From CAZMRW01 sp964568805 (GTDB lineage Bacteria; Pseudomonadota; Gammaproteobacteria; Methylococcales; Methylomonadaceae), in NCBI GenBank assembly GCA_964568805.1, contig CAZMRW010000003.1, forward strand, positions 1 through 64,000: DNA of 64,000 bases, in the 5' to 3' direction. This document shows positions 27,182 through 36,206 of the stretch, in pieces (position 1 is the stretch's first letter; the number at the start of each line of letters is the position of its first letter). Under the pieces are notes generated by a model, which saw nothing but the letters and a program-made list of their open reading frames with translations, searched no databases and had not been told where the DNA came from. The position numbers were made by a program, and so were the translations under genes.

Positions 27182-27222
27182 CAATGAAGAACAGGCGGCC
27201 TTTTGCCGTTCAAGCTTCATTG
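27182..27222 (-). promoter_or_regulatory. Stem-loop in the presumed rne leader
   Basis: The arms CAATGAAG and CTTCATTG pair perfectly over 8 bp. Inside them GAACGGC can pair with the GCCGCC/GTTC side around an AAAAG loop, giving a two-part hairpin of 41 nt. It lies ~310 nt upstream of the rne start codon. Confidence 0.5.
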
Positions 27223-27373
27223 AGTGGCCCCAAGCCAGTGCATTAGTTATTCTTAAGGTGACGAGTCTGATTTCGGTATAACCGAGTAATCCATAAATTA
27301 TGAAAGATCTGTTCGCCGGTGGAAAACAGACGCCGCACAATACTTTTACACGTTAAATCCTTGGGGCAAATGT

Positions 27374-27402
27374 TTGTTTCACTATTATTACATGCTTAAT
27401 AT
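27374..27402 (+). promoter_or_regulatory. Candidate sigma-70 promoter of rluC
   Basis: TTGTTT, a 17-base spacer, then TAATAT, ending ~67 nt before the rluC ATG. The -10 is a good match and the -35 a moderate one. Confidence 0.4.
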
Positions 27403-27469
27403 AACAACCTTATCGTTCAACATCAATTTAAAGAATCAATCCTGAGCAGATGCTGGTATTATTTGCATT

Positions 27470-28429
27470 ATGAATACAGAAATACAAAGCGTGATACCCC
27501 AGGTTCAATGGGTCGAAATTACTGAAGACAATTGCGATCAGCGTCTGGATAATTTTTTAATCACCCGTTTGAAAGGCGTACCGAAAAGTCGCATATACAG
27601 GATTGTTCGAAAGGGCGAGGTCAGGGTTAACAAGGGACGAGTTGATGTTAAATATCGTTTGTCCGTGGGCGATATTGTCAGAATTCCTCCGATCAGAGTC
27701 TCTGAAAATAGCGGAGAGGTATTTGTTCCCCGGAATTTGAAAGACGCCCTTCAACAAGGTATTTTGTACGAGGATGACGGCTTTTTAATTATCAATAAAC
27801 CCGCCGGCTTTGCAGTCCACGGCGGCAGCGGAATCGACTCCGGCATCATCGAGGGCTTAAGGCAAATCCGGCCCGAAGCGCATTTTCTGGAATTGGTTCA
27901 TCGGCTTGACAGGGATACATCCGGTTGCTTGCTGGTAGCAAAAAAACGCAGCGTTTTGCGTAAGCTTCACGAACTTTTTCGGGATGACCGGGTTCAAAAG
28001 ACCTATTTGGCGTTACTGGCCGGCCAGTGGGCCAGAAAAAAAATGGTTGTTAATGCGCCCTTGCAAAAAAATGTCAACAAGGGCGGTGAGCGTATGGTCA
28101 TTGTCAGCAAAACAGGCAAAACGGCGGAAACGGTGTTCAGGAGGCTGAAATTGTTTCGCGAAGCAACCCTGGTTGAAGCCGCGCCAAAAACAGGCCGCAC
28201 CCATCAAATTAGAGTTCATGCCGCCTGGTTGGGACATCCCATTGTCGGCGACGACCGTTACGGTATAGACGAAGTTAACCGTCATTTTAAGGACAGAGGT
28301 TACAAGCGCATATTTCTGCATGCGCAGCAGTTGATATTTCAGCATCCTGGCAGCGGCGAAATGTTGACTATAATTGCACCATTGCCACAGCAACTGGAAG
28401 ATTTGCTAAAGAATGAACAACAGGTTTGA
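27470..28429 (+). CDS. rluC: 23S rRNA pseudouridine synthase RluC
   Basis: A 319-aa RluA-family enzyme that makes pseudouridines in 23S rRNA (positions 955, 2504 and 2580 in E. coli). An S4 RNA-binding domain (QRLDNFLITRLKGVPKSRIYRIVRKGEVRVN) precedes the catalytic domain with its hallmark HRLDRDTSGCLLVAKK, in which the Asp is the nucleophile, and the TGRTHQIRVHAAWLGHPIVGDDRYG motif. Divergent placement from rne is the same as in E. coli, which supports RluC over RluD. It overlaps the next gene by 17 bp. Confidence 0.93.
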   Translation: MNTEIQSVIPQVQWVEITEDNCDQRLDNFLITRLKGVPKSRIYRIVRKGEVRVNKGRVDVKYRLSVGDIVRIPPIRVSENSGEVFVPRNLKDALQQGILYEDDGFLIINKPAGFAVHGGSGIDSGIIEGLRQIRPEAHFLELVHRLDRDTSGCLLVAKKRSVLRKLHELFRDDRVQKTYLALLAGQWARKKMVVNAPLQKNVNKGGERMVIVSKTGKTAETVFRRLKLFREATLVEAAPKTGRTHQIRVHAAWLGHPIVGDDRYGIDEVNRHFKDRGYKRIFLHAQQLIFQHPGSGEMLTIIAPLPQQLEDLLKNEQQV

Positions 28430-29060
28430 TCTGGTTATTTTTGATTGGGATGGCACATTAATCAATTCCATCGACTGGATAGTCAGGTGTTTGCAAAAAT
28501 CCGCGGAGCGTTGCAATTGCATGATTCCTTCCCCGAAGGCCGCCAGAAATGTCATCGGTTTGAGCCTTGATAATGCGGTGAAAACGTTGTTCCCAAATGT
28601 TGACGTTGAAACGCGGGAACGATTGCGGCAGAGTTACAGTCTTGAATACTCGTCCTGGCAAACCAGCAGAAATGATTTGTTTGCCGGCGTTTATGACATG
28701 TTGGTTCAACTTAAGGACTCCGGATATGTGCTTGCGGTCGCTACCGGGAAAACCCGTGCCGGTTTGGAACGGGCTTTGCAGGCGACAGGAACGGAGGATT
28801 TGTTTTGTATAACCCGCTGTGCGGACGAGACAGCCTCCAAGCCCGACCCTAAAATGCTCACAGACATTATTCGGCATGTAGGCGCGTCCAATTCGCGCAC
28901 AATTATGGTCGGCGACACCATCCATGACTTGCAAATGGCAAAAAACGCCCAAATATCGGCTATAGCCGTGGTATGCGGGGCTCACCCCGAACCATTACTT
29001 AAACAACACCAACCGTTGGCATGTTTGCAGCAGCCGACGGAATTACTGAATTTTATTTAA
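28413..29060 (+). CDS. HAD-IA family phosphatase (phosphoglycolate phosphatase-like)
   Basis: A 215-aa hydrolase of the haloacid dehalogenase superfamily. Motif I is FDWDGTLINS, motif II is VATGKTRAGL, and motifs III/IV are KPDPKMLTDII followed by IMVGDTIHDLQMAKNAQ. A helical cap sits between motif I and II (subclass IA). It overlaps rluC by 17 bp and is followed by a signal peptide peptidase gene, a gene order seen in other Gammaproteobacteria. Substrate is not established; related proteins hydrolyse small phosphate esters such as phosphoglycolate. Confidence 0.88.
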   Translation: MNNRFDLVIFDWDGTLINSIDWIVRCLQKSAERCNCMIPSPKAARNVIGLSLDNAVKTLFPNVDVETRERLRQSYSLEYSSWQTSRNDLFAGVYDMLVQLKDSGYVLAVATGKTRAGLERALQATGTEDLFCITRCADETASKPDPKMLTDIIRHVGASNSRTIMVGDTIHDLQMAKNAQISAIAVVCGAHPEPLLKQHQPLACLQQPTELLNFI

Positions 29061-29072
29061 GGTCAAGATAAC

Positions 29073-30050
29073 ATGGATAATCAACAGGATAATCAGGTTA
29101 GCACAGGCCAGCCCAGCGATCCTGGCTGGGAGCGCGCCGTGCTGGAAAAACTGGCGTTAGCCGCGGTAACCGAACAAACCAGGGCAAGACGCTGGAGCGT
29201 ATTTTTTAAGTCGCTGATGTTTGCATATGTGGTCGTCATATCGATCATGGCCGTGTATCCGAAAATCAAAGAGGATATCGGAACCGATGGGAAATTTCAT
29301 ACCGCCGTCGTTGATGTGGTCGGTATGATCGCCGAAGATAAGCAAGCCAATGCCAAGAGCATTATCGAAAGCTTGAGAAATGCGGTAAAAGATAAAAATA
29401 CCAAAGGCATCATACTTCATGCCAATTCACCGGGCGGAAGTCCGGTTCAATCGGCTTATGTTTACGATGAAATCAGAAAGATCAAAAAAGAACACCCCGA
29501 TTTGCCGATTTATTCCGTCGTCAGCGATATCTGCGCATCGGGTTGTTATTACATTGCCGCGGCCAGCGACAAGATATTTGTTAATCCGGCCAGTTTGATC
29601 GGTTCTATCGGCGTCCTGATGGATGGCTTTGGCTTTGTCGATACCTTGCAGAAGCTTGGCGTAGAACGCCGGTTGCTGACGGCAGGCGCACATAAGGCGA
29701 TGCTGGATCCTTTTTCGCCACCGAAAGAAGAGGAAACGCGCTTTATGCAGGATCTGCTGGATCAGGTGCACACGCAATTTATCAATGCCGTGAAGGCGGG
29801 CCGCGGTGAGCGTCTCAAAGAATCATCCGAATTATTTTCGGGATTGGTCTGGACCGGCGAAGAAGGCATCAAGCTGGGTATTGCCGATGCCTATGGCACC
29901 GAAGATTATGTAGCCAAGGATATCATCGGCGCGGAAAAACAGGTTGATTTCACCGAGCAGGAACGACTGCTTGACAGATTAGCCGGAAAATTGGGAGCCG
30001 TTTTCGGACAAACTATCAACAGCATGCTGCAGGGCATGTCATTACGATAA
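29073..30050 (+). CDS. sppA: S49 family signal peptide peptidase (SppA-like)
   Basis: A 325-aa single-domain S49 protease anchored by one N-terminal transmembrane helix (SLMFAYVVVISIMAVYP, about residues 47-63). Catalytic-region motifs are ILHANSPGGSPVQSAYVYDEI and VVSDICASGCYYIAAASDKIFVNPASLIGSIGVLMD, with the nucleophile Ser in ASG. Half-length compared with E. coli SppA (618 aa), so it would assemble as an oligomer. It degrades signal peptides left in the membrane. It starts 12 bp after the HAD gene and completes the rluC operon. Confidence 0.92.
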   Translation: MDNQQDNQVSTGQPSDPGWERAVLEKLALAAVTEQTRARRWSVFFKSLMFAYVVVISIMAVYPKIKEDIGTDGKFHTAVVDVVGMIAEDKQANAKSIIESLRNAVKDKNTKGIILHANSPGGSPVQSAYVYDEIRKIKKEHPDLPIYSVVSDICASGCYYIAAASDKIFVNPASLIGSIGVLMDGFGFVDTLQKLGVERRLLTAGAHKAMLDPFSPPKEEETRFMQDLLDQVHTQFINAVKAGRGERLKESSELFSGLVWTGEEGIKLGIADAYGTEDYVAKDIIGAEKQVDFTEQERLLDRLAGKLGAVFGQTINSMLQGMSLR

Positions 30051-30178
30051 AGGTTCAGTCGGGATTCAGGATGCGCGATTAAAATAGCTTCATTCAAAAA
30101 TTATTTTCTGATTCAGGAAGTCCAGTGACGATGCTCTCAGGAGTTGTTATAAAGACGAACTAAATCACCGGATTTCTT

Positions 30179-30436
30179 ATGAGATACTTAATCACAACAT
30201 TGGCGCTTGTAACTCTGTTTTCCAGTTACGGTTATGCCGGTACGGATACGCTATTGGTGCGGATCAGTCTGGACCAGGCAACGAGGCAGGTCATCGGGAA
30301 CGGCAAAAACCGGGTGTTGGGCGCTCAAACCGCCGTTATCGACGGCAGGGAAGTGCATATCATTAAAGTGTTGACGCCGGACGGACGCATCCATTATTTT
30401 AAAATCGATGCCGAAACCGGTGCGATGATAGGATAA
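30179..30436 (+). CDS. Small PepSY-type periplasmic protein
   Basis: An 85-aa protein with an N-terminal signal peptide (MRYLITTLALVTLFSSYGYA) and a short PepSY-like region, recognisable by RVLGAQTAVIDGREVHIIKVLTPDGRIHYFKIDAETGAMIG. Such proteins are often encoded with PhoPQ-like two-component systems, as here, where a response regulator gene starts 22 bp later. PepSY domains are thought to inhibit or modulate periplasmic enzymes or sensors. A role in tuning the histidine kinase is an inference from position. Confidence 0.82.
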   Translation: MRYLITTLALVTLFSSYGYAGTDTLLVRISLDQATRQVIGNGKNRVLGAQTAVIDGREVHIIKVLTPDGRIHYFKIDAETGAMIG

Positions 30437-30458
30437 TTCAGCCAGGGAGAATGTGAAC

Positions 30459-31136
30459 ATGCGTATTCTTGTTGTTGAAGACGAAGTGACACTCTGCAAG
30501 CAAATACAGCTGTACTTTGCCGAGAAGGGTTTTGCAGTCGATGTCGCCAATACCGGCAGAGACGGTTATTTCATGGGTAAAGAGTATCCCATCGATGCCG
30601 CCATCATCGATATCGGCCTGCCGGATTTTTCGGGAATCGAACTCATCAGGCGCTTGCGTAAGGACAAAATTACGGTCCCCATTCTGATTTTAACGGCCAG
30701 GAGCCGTTGGCAGGAAAAAGTGGAAGGATTGGAAGCCGGAGCCGACGATTATCTGGTCAAGCCTTTCCATTATGAGGAACTGCTGGCCAGAATCAATGCC
30801 CTGATCAGGCGCTCGGCCGGTCAGGCGCATCCCATTCTAACCCATGATAATATTGAACTGGATACGGTAGCTCAGGAAGTTTCGGTTGCCGGCGCCAAAC
30901 TGGAATTGACCGCTTACGAGTACAAAGTACTGGAATATTTGATGCTTCGAAAGGGCGAGCTGATTTCCAAATCGGTATTGACGGCGCATATTTATGATGA
31001 AGATTTCGATCGCGACAGCAACGTCATCGAAGTGTTCATCGGACGATTACGCAAGAAACTCGATCCTGACGGTACCCGAAAACCGATTGAAACCCTGCGT
31101 GGACGGGGTTACCGGATTCCTGTCGATAACGACTAA
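30459..31136 (+). CDS. OmpR/PhoP-type response regulator
   Basis: A 225-aa transcription regulator. The receiver domain has the acidic pocket (LVVEDE), phosphoacceptor Asp in AAIIDIGLPD and Lys in DDYLVKPF. The C-terminal winged helix shows LELTAYEYKVLEYLMLRKGELISKSVL and VIEVFIGRLRKKLDPDG. The ATG at 30459 (MRILVVEDE) is the family-typical start, although an in-frame GTG lies 6 bp upstream. It pairs with the histidine kinase encoded 196 bp downstream. Confidence 0.93.
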   Translation: MRILVVEDEVTLCKQIQLYFAEKGFAVDVANTGRDGYFMGKEYPIDAAIIDIGLPDFSGIELIRRLRKDKITVPILILTARSRWQEKVEGLEAGADDYLVKPFHYEELLARINALIRRSAGQAHPILTHDNIELDTVAQEVSVAGAKLELTAYEYKVLEYLMLRKGELISKSVLTAHIYDEDFDRDSNVIEVFIGRLRKKLDPDGTRKPIETLRGRGYRIPVDND

Positions 31137-31332
31137 AGGCACGGACCCAATGCTGTCCGGGCATGGGGTGACGAAGAACGCCGGTTATTGCCACTCCCAT
31201 CTTTAATTTCGATAAATAAAATTCACAAATCTTCCGAACTTCGTTCCTGTTTCTTTATAATCACCTGGTAAAGCAGACGGCTTGCTGCTTTTTATCCTGC
31301 GATATTTTATCCTAAATTGCTCTAGGTGATGT

Positions 31333-32676
31333 GTGCGAACCAAATCGTTAAGTTTCAGACTATTGGCAGCCGAAGGTTTGGTGCTTGCGGCCTTCTTTGC
31401 GCTGGTTGCCGTCGTTCTTGAACAGAGTTTTCTTGAAAGCGCCGAAGAAGCCTTGACGGAAAGATTAAGAGTCCAGGTTTATTCGCTGCTATCAGCCGCA
31501 GAACTCAACAATGCCGGTCAATTGACCATATCGACGAATTTGCCTGAACCGAGATTCGCTAATCCGGGTTCGGGACTGTACGGATTTGTTCAACAGGATA
31601 AGAAAAAACTGGTTTGGCGCTCGCCCTCGGCTATCGGTCTGGAGGCAATTCCGGCGCCTGAATTAGGTCCAGGCAGTTCCGCGTTTTTACGGGAAAAGAA
31701 CAATCGCTATGCTTTTCATTACCATGTCATCTGGCAAAACGTTTCCGGAGTAGAGCGCGATTATATCTTCACAGTGGCCGAAGACGCCGAGTTTGTCAGC
31801 AATCAGGTCAAGCGTTTTAATGAAACATTAAGATTTTGGCTGCTGATTATCGGCATTGTCCTGATTATCATCCAGTTTTCATTATTGCGCTGGAGTCTGA
31901 AACCTTTGCGGGTGATCGTAAAAGATCTGGAAGCGATTGAAAAAGGTCAAAAAAGCCGATTGGACGGTTATTATGCGACCGAATTACAGGGATTGGCGAG
32001 CAATCTGAATGCCCTGGTCAGCAGCGAACGAGCGCATCTGGAGCGCTATCGAAACACGCTTGCCGATCTTGCCCACAGTTTGAAAACGCCGCTGGCCATC
32101 CTGCACGGTTGCCTTGAGTCTTTCCAGGGCAATCAGGATACCGTCAAGGAATTGATATCCCGAATGGATCAGATTGTCGAGTACCAGCTTCAGAAGGCCG
32201 CGGCCAAGGGGGAGCATAAAACCATCAAGGTAGCCAATGTTTCGGTCATCATCAATAAAATAGTCGCCTCGCTGACCAAGGTGTATCACGATAAAGGTAT
32301 CGACTTCGAAATAACGGTATCGGAGCCCGTTCTCGTTTACTATGAGGAAGGCGACCTGTATGAAATTATCGGCAATTTGCTCGATAATGCCTGCAAATGG
32401 TGCAATCATACGGTGAAGATTAATATTTCGCGCAACGTACGCAAAAATCGCCGCAATTTTTCTTTATTGTTGCTCATTGAAGATGACGGACCGGGCATCC
32501 CGCAGGAAAAACTGACGGAAATTTTAAAGCGGGGGGTCAGGGCTGATGAAAATATACACGGGCATGGCATCGGCATGGCTGTTGTCTATGACTTAATAGG
32601 CTTGTTGGGCGGCAACCTGGAAGGGGCTAAAAGCAAGTCTCTGGGCGGTATGATCTGGAGTGTTTATTTACCTTGA
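31333..32676 (+). CDS. PhoQ-type sensor histidine kinase
   Basis: A 447-aa membrane kinase starting at GTG 31333 behind AGGTGAT. Two transmembrane helices (LVLAAFFALVAVVL near residue 20 and LLIIGIVLIIIQFSLL near 175) flank a periplasmic sensor domain of ~130 aa. The HAMP-like linker is followed by the phosphoacceptor His in LADLAHSLKTPLAIL. The ATPase has NLLDNACKWC, EDDGPGIP and GHGIGMAVV boxes. The DLAHSLKTPLA pattern and context match the PhoQ class, which senses divalent cations or envelope stress. The signal here is unknown. Confidence 0.92.
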   Translation: MRTKSLSFRLLAAEGLVLAAFFALVAVVLEQSFLESAEEALTERLRVQVYSLLSAAELNNAGQLTISTNLPEPRFANPGSGLYGFVQQDKKKLVWRSPSAIGLEAIPAPELGPGSSAFLREKNNRYAFHYHVIWQNVSGVERDYIFTVAEDAEFVSNQVKRFNETLRFWLLIIGIVLIIIQFSLLRWSLKPLRVIVKDLEAIEKGQKSRLDGYYATELQGLASNLNALVSSERAHLERYRNTLADLAHSLKTPLAILHGCLESFQGNQDTVKELISRMDQIVEYQLQKAAAKGEHKTIKVANVSVIINKIVASLTKVYHDKGIDFEITVSEPVLVYYEEGDLYEIIGNLLDNACKWCNHTVKINISRNVRKNRRNFSLLLLIEDDGPGIPQEKLTEILKRGVRADENIHGHGIGMAVVYDLIGLLGGNLEGAKSKSLGGMIWSVYLP

Positions 32677-32961
32677 CGCTCAGTCATGATCTAAAACCGA
32701 TAGATTCATCTGCCGGGCTGATAACTCAGACGCCATCCAATCTTCCCGAGCTTGGATCTTAACCCCGTCCGACAAGCCTTGCGGCTTGACCCCAAGGAGG
32801 CAGATGATTATCGCCATTTGTTGACTAAAGGTAAGGGATATAGGATAAGATAACCAGGCTGATCGAATTGTGCTGCTAATAACGGAATCATCCAATAGTA
32901 AACATAACGGTTAAGCACCTTTTTCAAATCGAACATCTTCAGGGAATCAGTTAGTTAACGT

Positions 32962-34053
32962 ATGTCTTACAGCCTCCCCTTTGCTGCAATCGATACCGAT
33001 GTCTTTCCCTCAAACTATGCGTCCGCGAGACAGCGCTGGCTTGCGCAGTTATCAGGTCTGGCCGGGACAACACAATACCGGCCATATCAATGCCAGGGAA
33101 CAGGGCCTGACGGCGGACCGCTTTTTACCGACACGGTCTGGATCGGCGCAGAAGATGCGCGCAAGGTGATCATCGTGATCGGGGCGACGCATGGCATCGA
33201 AGGATTCGCCGGCAGCGCGGTACAGATCGATCACTTATCTCTGTTGGCTACACGGACAATTTCCCTTCCTGCCGGGACGGCCCTGTTATTGATACATGCG
33301 TTGACGCCGTGGGGTTATGCCTGGCAACGCCGCTGTGACGAGGACGGTGTTGATCTTAATCGCAATGTCGTCGATTTTTCCGGAAAGTTGCCTGAAAACA
33401 GGGGCTATGACTGTCTTCGACAGGCCTTTTTTTTGACCGATGCCGGGCAGAGAAAGCAGATTTTTGCCGAATTCGAACGGCTACACGGCCGCGTGGCGCT
33501 TGAGCTGGCCATCAGCGCAGGCCAATACAGCGATCCCCAAGGTCCTTTCTACGGCGGCAAGAAAGCGGCCCATGGCCGATTGGTTACAGAAGATCTGATC
33601 AAAACCTATGCCCTTGAACAACGGGATCTTGCGGCTATCGACGTGCACACAGGCCTGGGTCCTTACGGTTACGGCGAAATCATCTGCGATCATCAGCCTG
33701 ACAGCGCCGGAACCGCTGCCGCTTATCGCTGTTACGGCGACTCGGTTACCCTGCCGTTTCTCGGCACCTCCAGTTCGGTGCCCAAAACCGGTTTACTGGA
33801 TTATGCCTGGCACGCCATCATGAACGATCGCAGCTGCTACATTACCCTGGAGTTCGGTACTTTTGGCACCGAGCCACTGTTCGAGGTGTTGCTGAGAGAT
33901 CATCAACTGTGGGCTGAGCCGGATCATGGGCACGCTCGATCAGATCATAGCCGGCTGATGCGCCGGCATTTCTGTCCGGATGATCCGGCATGGAAGGAGA
34001 TGGTTATATTCCGGGCCAGACAGGTGCTTGCACAGGCAGTGAGTGGTCTATGA
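32962..34053 (+). CDS. DUF2817 (M14-like) metallopeptidase family protein
   Basis: A 363-aa cytoplasmic protein of the DUF2817 family, which is related to zinc carboxypeptidases. The likely zinc ligands are in IGATHGIEGFAGS and in AIDVHTGLGPYG, and RRCDEDGVDLNRNVVDF matches the DLNRN arginine motif of M14 peptidases. A conserved Glu occurs in YITLEFGTFG. It ends with an ATGA overlap on the next gene, which encodes a GNAT-C39 fusion, so the two are translationally coupled and probably act on the same peptide-like substrate. Substrate unknown. Confidence 0.85.
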   Translation: MSYSLPFAAIDTDVFPSNYASARQRWLAQLSGLAGTTQYRPYQCQGTGPDGGPLFTDTVWIGAEDARKVIIVIGATHGIEGFAGSAVQIDHLSLLATRTISLPAGTALLLIHALTPWGYAWQRRCDEDGVDLNRNVVDFSGKLPENRGYDCLRQAFFLTDAGQRKQIFAEFERLHGRVALELAISAGQYSDPQGPFYGGKKAAHGRLVTEDLIKTYALEQRDLAAIDVHTGLGPYGYGEIICDHQPDSAGTAAAYRCYGDSVTLPFLGTSSSVPKTGLLDYAWHAIMNDRSCYITLEFGTFGTEPLFEVLLRDHQLWAEPDHGHARSDHSRLMRRHFCPDDPAWKEMVIFRARQVLAQAVSGL

Positions 34054-35168
34054 CCGTTATGGAAAGCGATGGCATTCTGATCCGGCATGCCCATTTATCT
34101 GATCTGGATGATCTGGTCAAGCTGGAAAACGACAGTTTTGACACGGACCGGTTAAGCCGCCGAAGCTTCCGGCACTGGATAACAACGGATCATCGTGCCA
34201 TTCTGGTGTCTGAAGTCGAAGACAGGGTCGCCGGTTACATTCTCATTATTTATCATCCGGGAACCAGGCTGGCCCGAATTTATTCTCTTGCAGTGGGCAG
34301 TCAATTACGCGGAAAGGGTATTGCCAAGCTGTTGATGGCCGCCGGAGAACAGGCGGCGATAGAAAGCGGAAGGCTCTATTTGCGGCTTGAAGTCGGCATC
34401 GACAATATTCCGGCGATCAGGCTTTACGAATCGCTAGGCTTCCAGAAATTCGGGATCTACCGCGATTACTATGAAGATCACAAGGATGCCTTGCGTTATC
34501 AAAAATGTATTCGGCATTACCACGACAGCCTGCAACACCGGTCGGTCCACTGGTTAAGGCAGACGACGCCCTTTACCTGCGGGCCGGCCGCTCTGATGAT
34601 GGCCATGCACGGGCTCAATCGCGATTATCAGCCGTCCAATGAAGAAGAAATCAATCTATGGCGGGAAGCCACCACCATTTTCATGACCTCGGGGCACGGC
34701 GGTTGCCACCCGATCGGTTTGGCGCTGGCCGCCAAGAGGCGCGGCTTTGCGGTTGATGTCTGGATAAACCAGAAAGACACGCTGTTTGTCGACAGTGTTC
34801 GCAATGACGAAAAAAAACAGGTTATCGAATTGGTTGATAATTGTTTTAAACGCGAAGCCATGGAGCAGGGCATCGATGTTCATTATATCGATATTACCCA
34901 AAATGAGCTGATCGGCGCATTCAAGTCGGGCGCGATACCGTTGATTCTGATCAGCACCTACCAGATGGACAGAAAAAAAGCGCCGCATTGGGTCGTTATG
35001 AGCGGCTTTGACGACTATTGCCTTTACATGCACGATTCCGACCCGGAAGAAGGACGTAAAAGTGTGCTTGATTGTCAGTTCATTCCTATTGCCCGCGATG
35101 ATTTTGACCGGATGTCCTGCTTCGGCAAGAACCGTCTGCGCACGGCGGTTATCATCCGGCGAGAATAG
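34050..35168 (+). CDS. GNAT acetyltransferase fused to a C39-like cysteine peptidase domain
   Basis: A 372-aa two-domain protein. The ATG at 34050 overlaps the stop of the previous gene; a longer frame is open but unlikely. Residues ~8-160 are a RimI-like GNAT domain with IYSLAVGSQLRGKGIAKLLMAAGEQAA. Residues ~165-370 are a peptidase C39-like domain with the Cys in TTPFTCGPAALMMAM and the His in PHWVVMSGFDDYCLYMHDSD. This fusion is a known uncharacterised family, as I recall often near RimK-type ATP-grasp ligases, which are absent here. It may modify and trim a small peptide. Confidence 0.88.
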   Translation: MTVMESDGILIRHAHLSDLDDLVKLENDSFDTDRLSRRSFRHWITTDHRAILVSEVEDRVAGYILIIYHPGTRLARIYSLAVGSQLRGKGIAKLLMAAGEQAAIESGRLYLRLEVGIDNIPAIRLYESLGFQKFGIYRDYYEDHKDALRYQKCIRHYHDSLQHRSVHWLRQTTPFTCGPAALMMAMHGLNRDYQPSNEEEINLWREATTIFMTSGHGGCHPIGLALAAKRRGFAVDVWINQKDTLFVDSVRNDEKKQVIELVDNCFKREAMEQGIDVHYIDITQNELIGAFKSGAIPLILISTYQMDRKKAPHWVVMSGFDDYCLYMHDSDPEEGRKSVLDCQFIPIARDDFDRMSCFGKNRLRTAVIIRRE

Positions 35169-35250
35169 GATATTATAGCGATAACGTCCATCAATCCTTG
35201 AAACCGTTGGAAAGAGGTGCCTAAACTCATGCAGGACTAAAGCACAGGAT

Positions 35251-35277
35251 GCCCGTCCGGGATGACGGCTTTTATTA
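35251..35277 (+). terminator. Possible weak terminator after the GNAT-C39 gene
   Basis: GCCCGTC and GACGGC pair around CGGGAT with one bulged base, followed by TTTTATT. It lies ~85 bp past the stop. The imperfect stem and broken T-run keep confidence low. Confidence 0.35.
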
Positions 35278-35316
35278 CAAGGTGTGGTTGTTGCTTAACA
35301 TTTTAGCGCGGTTGCG

Positions 35317-36192
35317 GTGAAAGTAATGGCGTCTTCAAATTCAGAATTACTCGCAAAGCCTGTCCGGTTTTATCGATCCAAACCGGTACGTGCTGCAACA
35401 TATATGCATTTTTTTTCGGTTTTGGTTCTGTTGACGGCGTGCGCTACGCCCTCGGAACATTTTGCACAGGCAGCCAACGAGTTAGGTTTTATCGGCGTTT
35501 CATTACATTCGGACAGATTTGATCATCAATTATATGCAAACGCCAGGACAATCGAGCGATTCGAAGCGCCCGTGCTGCATGTGTATCTGGATGGCGACGG
35601 TACGCCTTGGGAACGGCATCGCTGGATATCGGAGGATCCGACTTCCAGAAAACCGATGATACTGGAATTGATGAATGAAGATAAAACGGCATCAATTTTT
35701 ATTGGGCGTCCCTGCTATCACAGTCACCATAAAGCGCCTGATTGCCAAAAAAAATACTGGACCTCTCACCGCTATTCTAAAGAAGTCGTTTCAAGTATGG
35801 CTAAGGTATTGACGTTATGGCTGCAACGGTATTCGTATAAGCGGATCGTTTTAATTGGCTTCAGCGGAGGCGGAACCTTGGCGATGCTCCTATCAACCTA
35901 CCTTGATAGGGTTGATACGGTCGTCACGATTGCGTCGAATCTGGATGTTAACGCGTGGAGCCGGTTACATGGCTATAGCCCTTTAACTGGCTCATTGGAT
36001 CCAGGGACAATGTCCTTTAACAAGAGGCTAAAGCAGATTCATCTAGCCGGACTTAAAGATGAAGTTGTGCCGTCAACTATTATCCAATCCTTCTCCGCCA
36101 GGCAAAAGAACGCGACCTATATTGCGTTTGCAGATTTCGATCATCACTGCTGCTGGGAACAGGAGTGGAAAAATATCCTGATGTTATTTTAA
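35317..36192 (+). CDS. Alpha/beta-hydrolase fold lipoprotein
   Basis: A 291-aa protein. A hydrophobic segment (YMHFFSVLVLLTACA) ends in the lipobox LTAC, preceded by an unusually long positively charged N-terminus if GTG 35317 is the start; ATG 35326 and ATG 35404 are alternatives. The fold is shown by VLHVYLDGDGTPWE near the oxyanion region and by the nucleophile elbow GFSGGGTLAML, with a possible catalytic His in FADFDHHCCWEQEW near the end. It resembles uncharacterised alpha/beta-hydrolases. Substrate unknown. Confidence 0.8.
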   Translation: MKVMASSNSELLAKPVRFYRSKPVRAATYMHFFSVLVLLTACATPSEHFAQAANELGFIGVSLHSDRFDHQLYANARTIERFEAPVLHVYLDGDGTPWERHRWISEDPTSRKPMILELMNEDKTASIFIGRPCYHSHHKAPDCQKKYWTSHRYSKEVVSSMAKVLTLWLQRYSYKRIVLIGFSGGGTLAMLLSTYLDRVDTVVTIASNLDVNAWSRLHGYSPLTGSLDPGTMSFNKRLKQIHLAGLKDEVVPSTIIQSFSARQKNATYIAFADFDHHCCWEQEWKNILMLF

Positions 36193-36206
36193 TGAGATAG
36201 AACAGT

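Larger units (their letters stand above)
26871..27469. promoter_or_regulatory. rne/rluC divergent region with long rne leader
   Basis: A 600-bp non-coding gap between rne and the divergent rluC. In E. coli the long rne leader folds into hairpins that let RNase E limit its own mRNA. A comparable structure here is the dyad at 27182-27222. That this region is the rne leader is an inference from position; no convincing minus-strand -35/-10 was found. Confidence 0.55.

Noticed and set aside
32765..32790. Small AAGCC-TTGC-GGCTT hairpin
   Set aside because: Stem of only five pairs with no T-run; too weak to call.
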